A stretch of 64,000 bases of DNA, from positions 9,955,001 to 10,019,000 of the forward strand of contig OY540817.1 in NCBI GenBank assembly GCA_961205875.1. Reading direction: 5' to 3'. The translations under genes were made by a program, and so were the position numbers. The notes under the pieces are model-generated. The model was given only the letters and a program-made list of their open reading frames with translations, was not told where the DNA came from and ran no database searches. Within the stretch, counting starts at the first letter, position 1. Each line of letters begins with the position of its first letter. This DNA is from Sialis fuliginosa (Eukaryota > Arthropoda > Insecta > Megaloptera > Sialidae). Below are positions 26,100-39,490 of the stretch, one piece after another.

Positions 26100-26470
26100 T
26101 CTCAACACGCATATATAACGTACCCCTCCCCCTTGCTCCTCGCCAGCCGCGCGCGAAAAAAAATCTGCAAAACTGTCACCTACGTAATAACTGCGACCGC
26201 GTTTTGCATGTCGGACTATCTCCGTCTCTCCAGAACACACACCGTGTACATCTATCTCTCAATCAGTGGTCACAGTTACGTTTGCCGGGTTCCGTACCTT
26301 ATCGTCGCTTTCTGCTTCAGTGAGCTTGGTTTAACGGGATCGGGGGGTGCAGTGGGAGGGGGTGTAAGGTATGGAGCGTCGTGTATCTCACTCCCCGTGC
26401 CGGTAAAGATGTCGCTTTTGGTGTTATCGTGTGTTGGACGACGAAGTTGGCGGTGTCTTATATATTTTAT
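26100..26470. promoter_or_regulatory. GC-rich island about 2 kb before the Pax6 exons
   Basis: The most GC-rich block of the upstream region, with CCAGCCGCGCGCG and a G-rich CGGGGGGTGCAGTGGGAGGG stretch. A good acceptor (CTTTCTGCTTCAG) ends at 26318, but the open frame that follows ends in the wrong phase for the exon at 28315. Likely regulatory or an untranslated promoter region. Confidence 0.25.
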
Positions 26471-26647
26471 TGAGCTAGAATGAAATTTTCAAAATACATG
26501 TATATTCACTTTGCTAGAGAGCTACATTTATATCTTGTTGTACTTTTATATGAATATTTTATACAGTATACTAGGTACGTATATATCAGGGTGTTTTTAT
26601 TATTATTTGTATTTATATTTTTTCGGTCCCGTTGGCCTATGTTTTAG

Positions 26648-27139
26648 CTTTGGATCAAAAGTTAATTGTCTCAAAATTTCAGACTCATAGATAAACCCTG
26701 TGAACGGCGCAAACCGAGTCTTTTTTTATTTAACATGAGAAAAATTACTTTTTTACTTACGCGTGAATAGCTTTTTTTTAATTTCTCAAAGCAATATTTT
26801 ATAGAGAATTAAGTGCTCAATTCATAAATTCAGTAATTTTTATGATATGTTTGTTTAAAAATTGTCATAAAAATTTGATTTTAATTTTTATGATAACAAA
26901 CATATTTTTTTAAATACTGGATATTTGTATTGAGCACTTTTTTGTAAGAAATTTAATTCTCTATAAAATGCTGCTGTGAGAAATCAAAATAAATAAATTT
27001 TTCAACGAGCTATTCACGCATAAATAAAAAAAATCATTTTTCTCATGTTAATTAAATGGGAAAAACTCGGTTTGCGCCGTTCCCAGCAGGTTTGATCTAC
27101 AAGTCTGAAATTTTGGGACACTTAACTTTTGATCCAAAG
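26648..27139. mobile_element. Fold-back MITE, about 490 bp, arms of about 230 bp
   Basis: The ends are CTTTGGATCAAAAGTTAA and its inverse. The complementarity continues inward through the ATTTCAGACT, GGCGCAAACCGAG, TTTCTCATGTTA, GAGCTATTCACGC and GAGCACTT blocks, so nearly the whole element is one imperfect hairpin. No ORF; target duplication unclear. Confidence 0.8.
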
Positions 27140-27189
27140 GTATCCGATTTACATGTTTTGTTTTTTTAATTCATAGATAACTTCTCTGG

Positions 27190-27425
27190 TCACGTTTTAG
27201 TATATATTTTGTTACGTTAGGTATCATAAGGAATAAATAGTGACGATAATATTAAATCAAACCGGAAAAAATCGAAAATATCTATAAATTGCTCCTATGC
27301 AAGATAGGAGATTGTTTTCCCCCTAAAACCCCTACCTCGTGGTATTTTTCTCGCCGGATCTAATGAAACCCTCACATATGTAACAGGGGGTGAAAAACAT
27401 TAACTCCCGTGCGAGTCCATTGGTA
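27190..27425. repeat. Diverged RTE-like tail copy
   Basis: TTTTGTTACGTTAGGTATCA, ATAAGGAATAA and AAATCAAACCGGAAAAAA match the copies at 4790 and 9540. It then departs into a CTCGCCGGATCTAATGAAAC stretch and ends with GTGCGAGTCCATTGG. Non-coding. Confidence 0.5.
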
Positions 27426-28314
27426 TACCTATGTATATATAAATTCACTCGATATATATTATAATATACAGTATAAACAAAGTTTATGACATGAATTTAT
27501 AAAAAATGAAAAAACATTCACACTAATTATAATTCGCAATAAAACATGATAACATAAAGTTTTGAAAAATGCTAAAGAATAAGTTATTTAAAAACTACGA
27601 ATGGCGTAAATTAAGTTAATACTTGAGATGAAATCACTCGAATATGAAAAAAGGTTATCATGAAAAATTATCTAGTTTGCACTACATAAATTTAATATAA
27701 CAAGAGGCGCAAACTTCCCAAACTTTTTACTTGAGATTATTCGCAACTGTGTCGGCACATAGGTGCTTATATACTTTTTATACTAAGGGTGGGAGAAAAA
27801 AGTTCAAGGAAGCGTAAATCATTTTTTGAAAAAAACAGCTAATAGTTTTTCTGACATTTTTAGCAATATATTTATTATGAATTTGTTTCATATACATACT
27901 ACATTAATAAATTTTACATACTAAAAAATATTTCGTAATACAGTTGCATATACAATACAGAGTTCTAAAGGTAGAACTTTCCTCATCATATCAGTGAATG
28001 CCAGCGCAACTGGCTGTTCTATTTTTATAACATCACAAATACATTTAATTTTTCTTAAAAGTTTTTATTAGAAAATATTTCTTGTAAATGTCCTTAATTC
28101 AAACCTGCCATAAATTAATTATTATATAGCCTAAACTAATTATATGGTTATATTCCTTCTAATAGTGAAAGTCCCATCAAAATCGGTTTAGTAGTTTCCA
28201 TGTCATGACTATCAAATATTGCCTATAAAAACAACTAATAATTTTTTTTAATTTTATGTTTTCATTGTTTAATGTTTTCCTTGTTGTATTTATGATTTTA
28301 TTATTTTGTTTCAG

Positions 28315-31398
<3,084 letters not shown>

Positions 31399-31486
31399 CC
31401 CTGGTGGGCGTAAGCCTGGACAATGCCACGGACTTCGTCTAACTCTAAACCATTTAGTGAACCGCTGTGTTTAAACAAGATTTGAC

Positions 31487-31492
31487 AATAAA
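31487..31492 (+). terminator. First polyadenylation signal after Pax6
   Basis: AATAAA 89 bases after the stop codon, followed by an AT-rich stretch. Later AATAAA sites (for example near 32311 and 32735) could give longer 3' UTRs, so the one used cannot be decided from sequence. Confidence 0.35.
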
Positions 31493-31675
31493 CTAAACTT
31501 TACACTATTCTAAATGTGTAGTATTTAAATATTTAAATATCTCTCTTACAAAATACAAATTATTGTATTCCTACATGATAAAATAACTAAAATTCTATTT
31601 AGCTATTATTTAAAAAAAAAGTTATTGCTAATATATGAGTTTTTATCTAAATTATCGAAAACAGTTTTACTTATG

Positions 31676-31973
31676 TCCGGTATTATAAAGAAGCTAGCTA
31701 GCAAGCACTTTCAAATGAGATATCAAACTTCTTTTGGAGTTTGTCGAAGACTTTGACAAGTTTCGCGCACGCATTGTAGGTAAATACCAACGGTATTAAA
31801 ACAGTGGTGATATTATGAAAATTATTTTATACGGTGAAAGATGCTAACTGTGTTACAATTAGTTGCTCTAAATTCCATAGCTAATCCATAGATACTAGTA
31901 CAGAATTAATACCCCATTTGAAAGTGCTTACTAGCTAGCAAATTTTGCTAGTTGCTTTATAATACCGGACATT
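31676..31973. mobile_element. MITE, GTCCGGTATTATAAAG family, copy 1
   Basis: Ends GTCCGGTATTATAAAG and its inverse (CTTTATAATACCGGAC), followed inward by mirrored CTAGCTAGCAA and AAGCACTTTCAAATG blocks. It lies about 280 bases after the Pax6 stop, so longer 3' UTR forms would carry it. Confidence 0.75.
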
Positions 31974-33016
31974 ACATTAGAGATCTGAAACATAGGTGCT
32001 ATTTTCAACTTTCAACTTTTGAAGACATATGTAAATATTTTTATAGCATATAATAGGGTCGGAAGATGGTTAACTATATTTTTTTTATAAATTGCAATAT
32101 TACTTTTACAAATTAGTGCTGCGAAGTGTACCTCATTTACATTATTATATATTTATTACCACTGTTCTAAAATATCGAGCAAATTCATAACAATTAGGTG
32201 CCTCGCAGATAAGTTCTGATTTCGGCTTTAAACGCCATAAAAAACATTAATATCTAACTTTAAAAGCAAGGCAAAACAACTAAGTATAAAAGGTATTTAT
32301 TTCTGATCTCTAAATAAATCCATTTTTGAAAAAAAATTGCGTGGTCTTTCGAAGCTGGACAGCCTGGAGTGACGGATTCAAAAATAAAGTGAACAATTAA
32401 TAATTTTTATTATTAAATTCTATGAATTGTGTGAGGTGTTTATTGTCAAATCTTAACATTTTAACGTATGTGTATAGTGCCAAATCGAATATCCAAAACT
32501 TGTAAATAAATACAGGCTTATGCTCCTTCTCTACGTTAAGTTTTTAGTGTATTTTAATACCAATTCTTAAAGCACAATTTTATGATTTTTTAAATGTAAA
32601 TTTAATTATTTTTTGTGATGTATTTATAACCATTAATATTATACTAATGTATAAAAAAAAGTTATCGACGATTGTACATTTTTAAACTTGTTAATAGAAG
32701 TGATTTGCAATGTGGGGCTTGTGTCAATTACGAAAATAAATCTACATAAATCAGTTTTTTTAAATGAAATTAAATATTTGGAATAAAAAACTCGAAATTA
32801 TAATACTTGACTGTTCTGTTCTATGAAAAGTATACTATACATATATATACAAGATCTTAGATTAGGAAAGTTTATGGGTTCATAACAAACCACTAATCCA
32901 TTATTCAAAACTGATACTTGATTTAAAATTTATAATATGCATAATCTATATCGGACAAAATAATACTTTTAAAGGAAAAATAAGACATTCCAAACAATGG
33001 ATATTTATTTTTAGAA

Positions 33017-33115
33017 GTGGATGGTACGCCGCTGACTTTACGGAGCACATTTTCGCGGAGTACACTGGCTTCAATGTTAGGTAGCATGTTATCAGTCTTA
33101 AATATTTTCTTGTGT
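33017..33115. other. Small GC-richer block, open in several frames
   Basis: About 100 bases near 45-50% GC in an AT-rich intergenic region. On the minus strand it reads a protein-like peptide (LPNIEASVLRENVLRKVSG), and on the plus strand SGWYAADFTEHIFAEYTG after a TTTTTAG. Neither is recognised. It may be a transposon ORF scrap, since a MITE end lies at 32856. Confidence 0.2.
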
Positions 33116-34726
33116 AAGGTTCTGTTCTACATAGTCATAGATACGTGTTCGTTATATGCATTCTATAATTTTATGTTTAGTCTTATCAACTTTTATTTCT
33201 TTTCCACAATTTTATATTAATTAAAATACGATTAAAATTATTTTAAAACAGTTCGGAGATTGGGTTCGCGTTTCTACCAAAAATTACCCCAGAGATTAGT
33301 GACAGCAAAAATTATCCTAACCAAGAATAATTTAAGCCTTGGGACGTAATGACTTTAAGAATTATTATAAAGTCAATGTTCATATTTCTATGACTAACAG
33401 TCAAGTAACGAAATTATTTCTCAAATGTATTCTGTATATATAATTATTACGGAAGATTATTATAAATATTTGAACTTGTGTTAATTAACTCACTTTATTC
33501 TGATGAAAATTTAAAGAGATATTATTATAATAGTTATATTAATTGTTATATATACAAAAATATCTTTTGTTAGCAATTTTATAATTTATTTTTATATAAT
33601 ATTTTTGTACATATACTTCTTATAACCCAACCAAAGTAATAGGACAATTTTTAAATTGATTTAAATTACTTTTTTGAGCTTGATAAAGCTCGAAATTTGT
33701 AAAAATATATGTTTGATGATACACAGAAAAAACTTCAAAGTTCGTTTTATAAAAAATAATTAATATGTATCATTTTACAGATATTTGACATTATTTAGTT
33801 AATTTTGCAATACATATTGTGAATCATGTAATTTTAAAACCATGGTGTACAAAAAATGTAATTTTTAAACTTACTCGAAACAAATGAATGATCATTTTAA
33901 ATAATTACTAATAAATATATTTCCTCTCGAACAATGCTTTCAATTATATTTTAACATATACACTTTCTCTTAATGTTTCCAATGCAAAACAATATGCTTG
34001 CAAGTTATATATGTGGAGTCTGCATATCATTTCCCCCCTCAGAATACTTCAACTAAAAACTGTTTTTATTATAGATCTTGTAAAAGTGATTTTAAAAATG
34101 TATGAATGTAAAATTATTGAAAAAAAATCTGGTGTAAATATATTTTAATATTATGTACCTAACTTATCATTCTTGTTCATACAAATTAACAATAAATAAA
34201 TAAAACCTTATTTGTTATGTGTATGAAATTTATTTATTATTTTACCATTTTTCAGTTTTTCTCAGGAAAGATCCATACATGGGTAGAGGGGTCACCCTAT
34301 AAGCGATAATAAAGCAAATACATAAAAATACTTACTTTTTTATATAGATACACTGAAATTCCAAAATAATAGGAAAAAATATAACAAACTTTTTTTCATT
34401 AAAAATTCCTTAATTAATTTATTTGATTAAATAATGTCTTCATTAAATATATCAGTTTTATATTACAGGAAATATTTTTTTACAAAACAATTTTGATAAA
34501 TTATCATTATTAACATTTTATACATTATACAAAAATATGCCATAATTATTAAGTTCTATCTCACATAAGAAAAAATGTATTTAAATTTAATAAGTAGGAA
34601 AATAATTTAAAAAAAAAACACCAAGAAAAATTATCAGAGGTGAAAAAAAATTAACAGATACGTTCTTTTCTACAGAAGGAGGGGCTTTTATTTTATCAAA
34701 ATTAAAATTAATATGTAACTATTATA

Positions 34727-35014
34727 TCCGGTATTATAAAAAATTTGCTCGAGTTCAAAAGCTAAGTAGCTTGTGGCTAACGCTATCTGCTAGGTATTGA
34801 ATATAAATGACAACACAGTCACAGATGTAGCGAATAAAATCGTAAATATGATTACCTCGACGCATGCGCGTTAAATAGTAATCAGCGACTTAAAATAAAT
34901 GTACCTCATAAAATGTATAGGCATATTTACATTATTATGCATTTATTACCACTGTTCAAGAATCCCGAGCAAATTCATAACGATTTGAGCAATTTTTTTA
35001 TAATACCGAACATT
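34727..35014. mobile_element. MITE, GTCCGGTATTATAAAG family, copy 2
   Basis: TCCGGTATTATAAAAAAT near 34727 and its inverse ATAATACCGAACATT near 35005 are diverged versions of the copy at 31676. Its right part also matches 32128-32200 (TTACATTATTAT, ATTTATTACCACTGTTC, GAGCAAATTCATAAC), so the family has a longer, shuffled structure. Confidence 0.6.
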
Positions 35015-35199
35015 AAAGACAAAACTTTTTATTAAATTTTAATTGACATTAAAAATCAAATAGACTTATCGGTACTGTGTATTTTTATTGATGTCTATTT
35101 TCATCACTATCAGTGATTAATAATAGTGATAAGAAAAAGGCAACAGTTGCTCCTGGATAACTTAAATATACCTAACGCCCACTAAACTAAATAACAAAA

Positions 35200-35760
35200 G
35201 TGTAATGCCTCGGTTATTAAAGCAGCGTTTCAACAGCCGCTTTGACGGTGGCTAAAGTGCCAAACTCACTTTCAGTTTAATCAAATTCTTTTATTTGTAT
35301 CAGACATGCAGTTTCAAATGAACCAATCGGAACCCAGCATTTGTTATTTAATAGCTGTCAATATAAACAAACTGGTAACATAGATAGAGGAAATCACGTC
35401 GAAGCGGCGACACTTTAGCGCTGTTTAATTTGCCAAGGCTTAAGTATAAATACACAACTAAATTAAAAGGATCGTCTACCTTCGAGGTTTCAAAAAGTCG
35501 ATTTTTTTTGCATATTTCGAATCTAGACGATACTAGAAATGTGACCTGTGAAGGATTTGACCGGATACACGTTAGTTCAAGTAGTGGAACGCCATTCACG
35601 GCCACTCGCGGTCTTTTCAGGTCGTTGCGCCGTCGCTTATCCCGACTAGAGTTGTATAACCGTTTTTTTAACTTATTTTGAGTGTGAACAAGTGGCGAAC
35701 CAGGAACATATCCATGAGGAGGAAGGCGTGCTCTACGGCCCTGGCATAGCCGATTAAATC
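35200..35760. other. Unexplained GC-richer block in the intergenic region
   Basis: Compositionally distinct from its flanks, with overlapping 83- and 85-codon ORFs on opposite strands (35430-35681, 35348-35605) and no recognised domain. It may be a degraded transposon or a regulatory element. Confidence 0.25.
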
Positions 35761-36438
35761 GTAATTTTCTCTAATCATGTTTTATTTCATCATATATGTT
35801 TAAGGCAAGAGCCCGTCTAGAATATTTGGAACATCGAGGATTTCTTGTTCTCTAATTTTTCAGCAGACATATCGCTGAGTCAGGACATGAGCTTTTTTGA
35901 AAAAAGTTTTTTTATTTAATTTTTACAGCCCTTTTCAGCTCGAAAAAACAGCCGAAAATAATTTTTTTTTTCTTAAAACGTCTGTCATTTTGGAAGATTT
36001 GGATATTTTTTGACCTAGCCAACGTGATAAAATCTTGCCACAAAGTCAACTGTGACGTTTTTGCGGAGACGCGGTCAAGGACGTTCCAAGGTCGCGATTT
36101 TGAAAAAACCAATTGTTTTGGCGTAATTTCTTTAATTCTAAGAATGTGCTAATAAAATACGGAAAACTGTTCCTCGATATCATGTGTAGTTTTTTCACAA
36201 ACCGTCGTTAAATATAAGCTCGAAATTTTGGCGCGAAGTTAGACAACCCCCTTAATAAATAAAATAATGTATGTATTTTAACTACATAATTACATATGCA
36301 TCAATCAATAACTTTATAATTATTCAATGAATATATAAGATTATTTATCAGAAATATGAAAACTTTGTGAACAGTGCTTGAATATAACGTGATGTAAGTA
36401 TGTAAGTTTAGTTCAGGGCTCGAATTTTACCGAAACAA

Positions 36439-36588
36439 CGACCTACAAAGATCTCTGAAGATCATTGTAGATCGTGATAGATTGAAACGTTGAAAATTCA
36501 TGAAATTTGTTTTTTGAAAATTCATCATTTTCAACGTTTTAATAACTATCACGATCTACAATGATATTCAGAGATCTTTGTAGATCGT
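36439..36588. repeat. Fold-back hairpin, 150 bp
   Basis: CGACCTACAAAGATCTCTGA, CATTGTAGATCGTGATAG and AACGTTGAAAA on the left are mirrored in order on the right (TTTTCAACGTT, CTATCACGATCTACAATG, TCAGAGATCTTTGTAGATCG). Arms of about 60 bases, spacer about 30. GATCT-rich units continue to about 36618. Confidence 0.85.
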
Positions 36589-37262
36589 TATAGATCTTTG
36601 CAGATCTCCGCAGATCAAAAACCATTGGTAAATAGAAATGTAAAAGTACTTGAATTTATTCTAAACATGTTTCACGGACTTCCGGCAAAAGTTCAGCGGA
36701 CTCCAGTTTAAGAACCACTGCTTTACGCAGTAACATTTTGGTCGTATTGTTCTTGATTTTTTTAATTTTGAAGTGTTCCGGTTTGTAAATTTTTCCATTT
36801 CGAGCCCAGATTTATTTTTTATATTATGTAAAAAAGGAACGACAAATTACTTAATATATATTGGTATTGGTATCTTTTCTATCATTGGAAATAGAAACAT
36901 AGTTTATTGCGAGAAGATTCACTATTGATGGATTAACCGAAAGCGATTTCAACTTTTGTTTTCAAATGAAACATCTTATATTTTTGGAGTTGAAACGACT
37001 CATTAACAAAATTGAATCAGAATCAAAAAAAAAATCGAAAAAAAAACATGTGTCAAGTGATTTCAAGTGCTTTCTTGTACTAAATTCACAGGAGTTATCG
37101 CATAATTTTAATAAACACCAATACACAAAATTTCTGTTCATACGCGCCTAATTATTATTTTCGTATATCTTTTAATTATTTAGTTTTTCAACAATTTTAA
37201 TCAAAATCGCGTGAACTACATTATAGGCAGCGTATTACTAAAACCTGGCCAAAGAACATAAT

Positions 37263-37491
37263 GAGGAGGTAAATTCCAAAACTCATTCGTTCCATTTAAA
37301 AAAAATCGAGATGGCAGCGGATTTTGAAAGAATTTTTGGCATTCTTTCAGTTTTTTTTATCAGTTTTGAACAAAACTTACTATAATTGAACGAGTTTCAC
37401 TATATGAAAGAATGCCAAAAATTATTTCAAAATCCACTGCATTTCGATTTTTTTTAAATGGAACGAATGAATTTTGTAACTCACCTCCATA
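37263..37491. mobile_element. Fold-back MITE, about 230 bp
   Basis: Left-arm blocks TCATTCGTTCCATTTAAAAA, GGATTTTGAAA and TTTTTGGCATTCTTTCA return inverted on the right (TGAAAGAATGCCAAAAA, TTTCAAAATCC, TTTAAATGGAACGAATGA), with GAGGAGGT/CACCTCC at the ends. Non-coding. Confidence 0.8.
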
Positions 37492-38127
37492 TCTATGAAT
37501 TACCTATAAAAAACATGTAAATCGGAAAAATGGTTCTAGAGTGATAAGCGCACTAACGGACAAAACCGACAGAGGTGTTGCGTTTTATAATAAGGATGCA
37601 GCTCTAACCATTCTTCTATTTCCAGAAATAAAAAAGATATGAATGGTGGCCATCTTAAACTGGGCACTATGTATAATTATCAAAAACTTCACAAATTGAG
37701 TAAGAGTATATAATACATACAATAGAATAGAATATGTGTATTTTGTCATGTCCAGATAAAAATGTCTTATTTCGTCTTTTATAATTTTGCATTAATATTA
37801 ATTTTAGGTACTAAATGCAAAATTCAAGAAACATAAGACAATAAACAGTCTTATTATTTTTGAGTGGTTAAATCCACAGAATTAACGTGATATTTAAGGT
37901 TGGTATATTCATTTTTCTTAAAAAATTCTTGAATTTTTCAGATTAGATTTTAAAAAATAATGGCTTAAATATTATTTTTAAAATATGTAGTTATTTTACA
38001 CCTATAAATACATTTATATGGCACTAATTATTTTTACCTGTACATGACTATAGATACTCCTCGATTTACCACCTTATTTTATGTAGATAATTAATTTATG
38101 TAACAATTATAGTGTTCAGATTTTGAA

Positions 38128-38146
38128 GGGGGGGGGGGGGGGGGGG
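38128..38146. repeat. Poly-G run (19 G)
   Basis: Uninterrupted G tract in AT-rich DNA; its length should be treated as uncertain. Confidence 0.9.
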
Positions 38147-38299
38147 TAATACGTTTATAAATATATTACACAAACATAAGTATGTATTTTGTAAGCCGAG
38201 GAATACCTGGATGTGAACAAACAAACGTAAATTAACTTTAAAATAAAGTTCATCATTTATGAATATATAAATACGTTAAGACGTTTTTAAATACAATAT

Positions 38300-38848
38300 A
38301 AGGTAGTAGCACCAGTCTTGGCAAGGACTCCAGTAATAGCAAATTTTTAATTAAATGCACTGAATTAGAAATATGTGTTGATATTTGATTACTACCATTT
38401 CTGAATATTAATCTATATACATTTAACTGTCTTACAGCGTGTTTTGATGATAATCAGCCAATAGGTGTTAAAATGGTGGACTTTTAAACTAATTATTAGT
38501 ATGATTTATTTATTATTATATTATCGTAGAAACTGCTTTACATTGTTTCAAATTTAACTATTATTTTGTGTCATAGTACTTATCATTTTGTAATCATTAG
38601 CAAGTGTCCATCACTGCCTGCTCATTACTGGTTTTACTTTATCCATTAATGGAGAAAAAACAAACAAAATAAAAGGCTATAATTTAAAAAACAAACTATA
38701 TTTGCGGATGTTGGTAATTAAATTGATTATATAAAGTTACTAGTTTTATTAGTAACATGAGTTCATGAGAATTACAAAAAACAAGCCCATTTATCCAAAA
38801 AAACCGAAAACTTGTTCTTATAGCGGCCATAACTGGTGCATTTACCTT
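38300..38848. repeat. Dispersed repeat, about 545 bp, inverted partner at 20880-21426
   Basis: Reverse-complement copy of the upstream repeat, starting with GTAGCACCAGTCTTGG and ending near GCGGCCATAACTGGTGCA. The pair flanks the Pax6 3' exons, about 17 kb apart. Confidence 0.75.
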
Positions 38849-38918
38849 AATTCTTTTTTTTTAATATCAGTCAGATGCATAACAACTGATGCAATAATGC
38901 ATACTAAAATAATTTTAA

Positions 38919-39327
38919 TATCAGGGTCGGCTTTTTTCTTAAAGGAGTTCGTTACTTATTTTTTCACGTATATAATCAGATGATTATAAAAAAAATATAA
39001 AAAAAAACACCGGTAAATAAAAAATATCTTTATTTTGCCCCTTCCAAACCAACAAACTTTTGTCTGGAATTTTTTTCTGTAAACAGTTTAATTTACGTAA
39101 TAAAAATTCGGACGTTTTATTTTGAATACACAATATAAATGGTTTGATTTTCAAAATATGATTGTTGCAAATATTATGTAACTGAATAAATTATCGATCT
39201 TGTCGTTGATAGACTATCTATTTGGTAGCCAAATATATCATAGTAAAAAAATTCTAAATAGTTCTTAAATCAACCATTATCCCTATTTTTAAAACCACTG
39301 CAATCCCCCTGTGACCGACCCTGATAT
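38919..39327. mobile_element. MITE with TATCAGGGTCGG ends, about 410 bp
   Basis: TATCAGGGTCGG (38919) and CCGACCCTGATA (to 39326) are perfect terminal inverted repeats, with TA at the outer ends as expected of Tc1/mariner-type duplication. The interior is AT-rich and non-coding. Confidence 0.7.
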
Positions 39328-39490
39328 AATATTTTTTCTATTAAGTTTAAATTTTTAACTTTGTATTATAAGTTCAAGAAAATAAAAATAACATAAATAT
39401 ATTTTTGAACTATTAATGAAACTAAAACTATTATATAAATAAATATATATTATTTCATTGACCTCATGCATTTGCGATTGATATTAAATG

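Larger units (their letters stand above)
3650..28314. other. Long exon-poor region upstream of the Pax6 homeodomain exons
   Basis: About 24.7 kb with no exon I can defend. ORFs here are short and lack recognisable domains. I looked for Pax6 paired-domain words (for example WEIRD and NQLGG codings) and for a linker exon with the phase needed by the exon at 28315, and found neither. The AT background is broken by GC-richer islands near 7330-7600, 9000-9340, 16800-17165, 18560-18920, 21640-21860, 22310-22575 and 26100-26470. Repeats are annotated separately. It is probably intron or upstream regulatory territory of Pax6. Confidence 0.5.
31399..39490. other. Convergent intergenic region between Pax6 and the ZC3H11A homologue
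   Basis: Contains the Pax6 3' UTR at the left and the ZC3H11A 3' UTR at the right. I find no gene. Much of it is MITEs and fold-back repeats, annotated separately. A GC-rich block at 35200-35760 and a small GC island at 33017-33115 remain unexplained. Confidence 0.6.

Noticed and set aside
26319..26400. Candidate Pax6 linker exon after acceptor CTTTCTGCTTCAG, open as a Gly-rich peptide
   Set aside because: With either usable donor it ends in phase 0, while the exon at 28315 needs one leftover base; the frame with the right phase hits TAA. The peptide also resembles no Pax6 linker.
3650..28314. Paired-domain exons of Pax6
   Set aside because: No stretch encoding the paired-domain signature words was found by reading; I cannot run a translated search, so absence is not proven.
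35348..35681. Opposite-strand ORFs of 83 and 85 codons
   Set aside because: Overlapping, domain-free, and in a block of unusual composition; kept only as an unexplained region.
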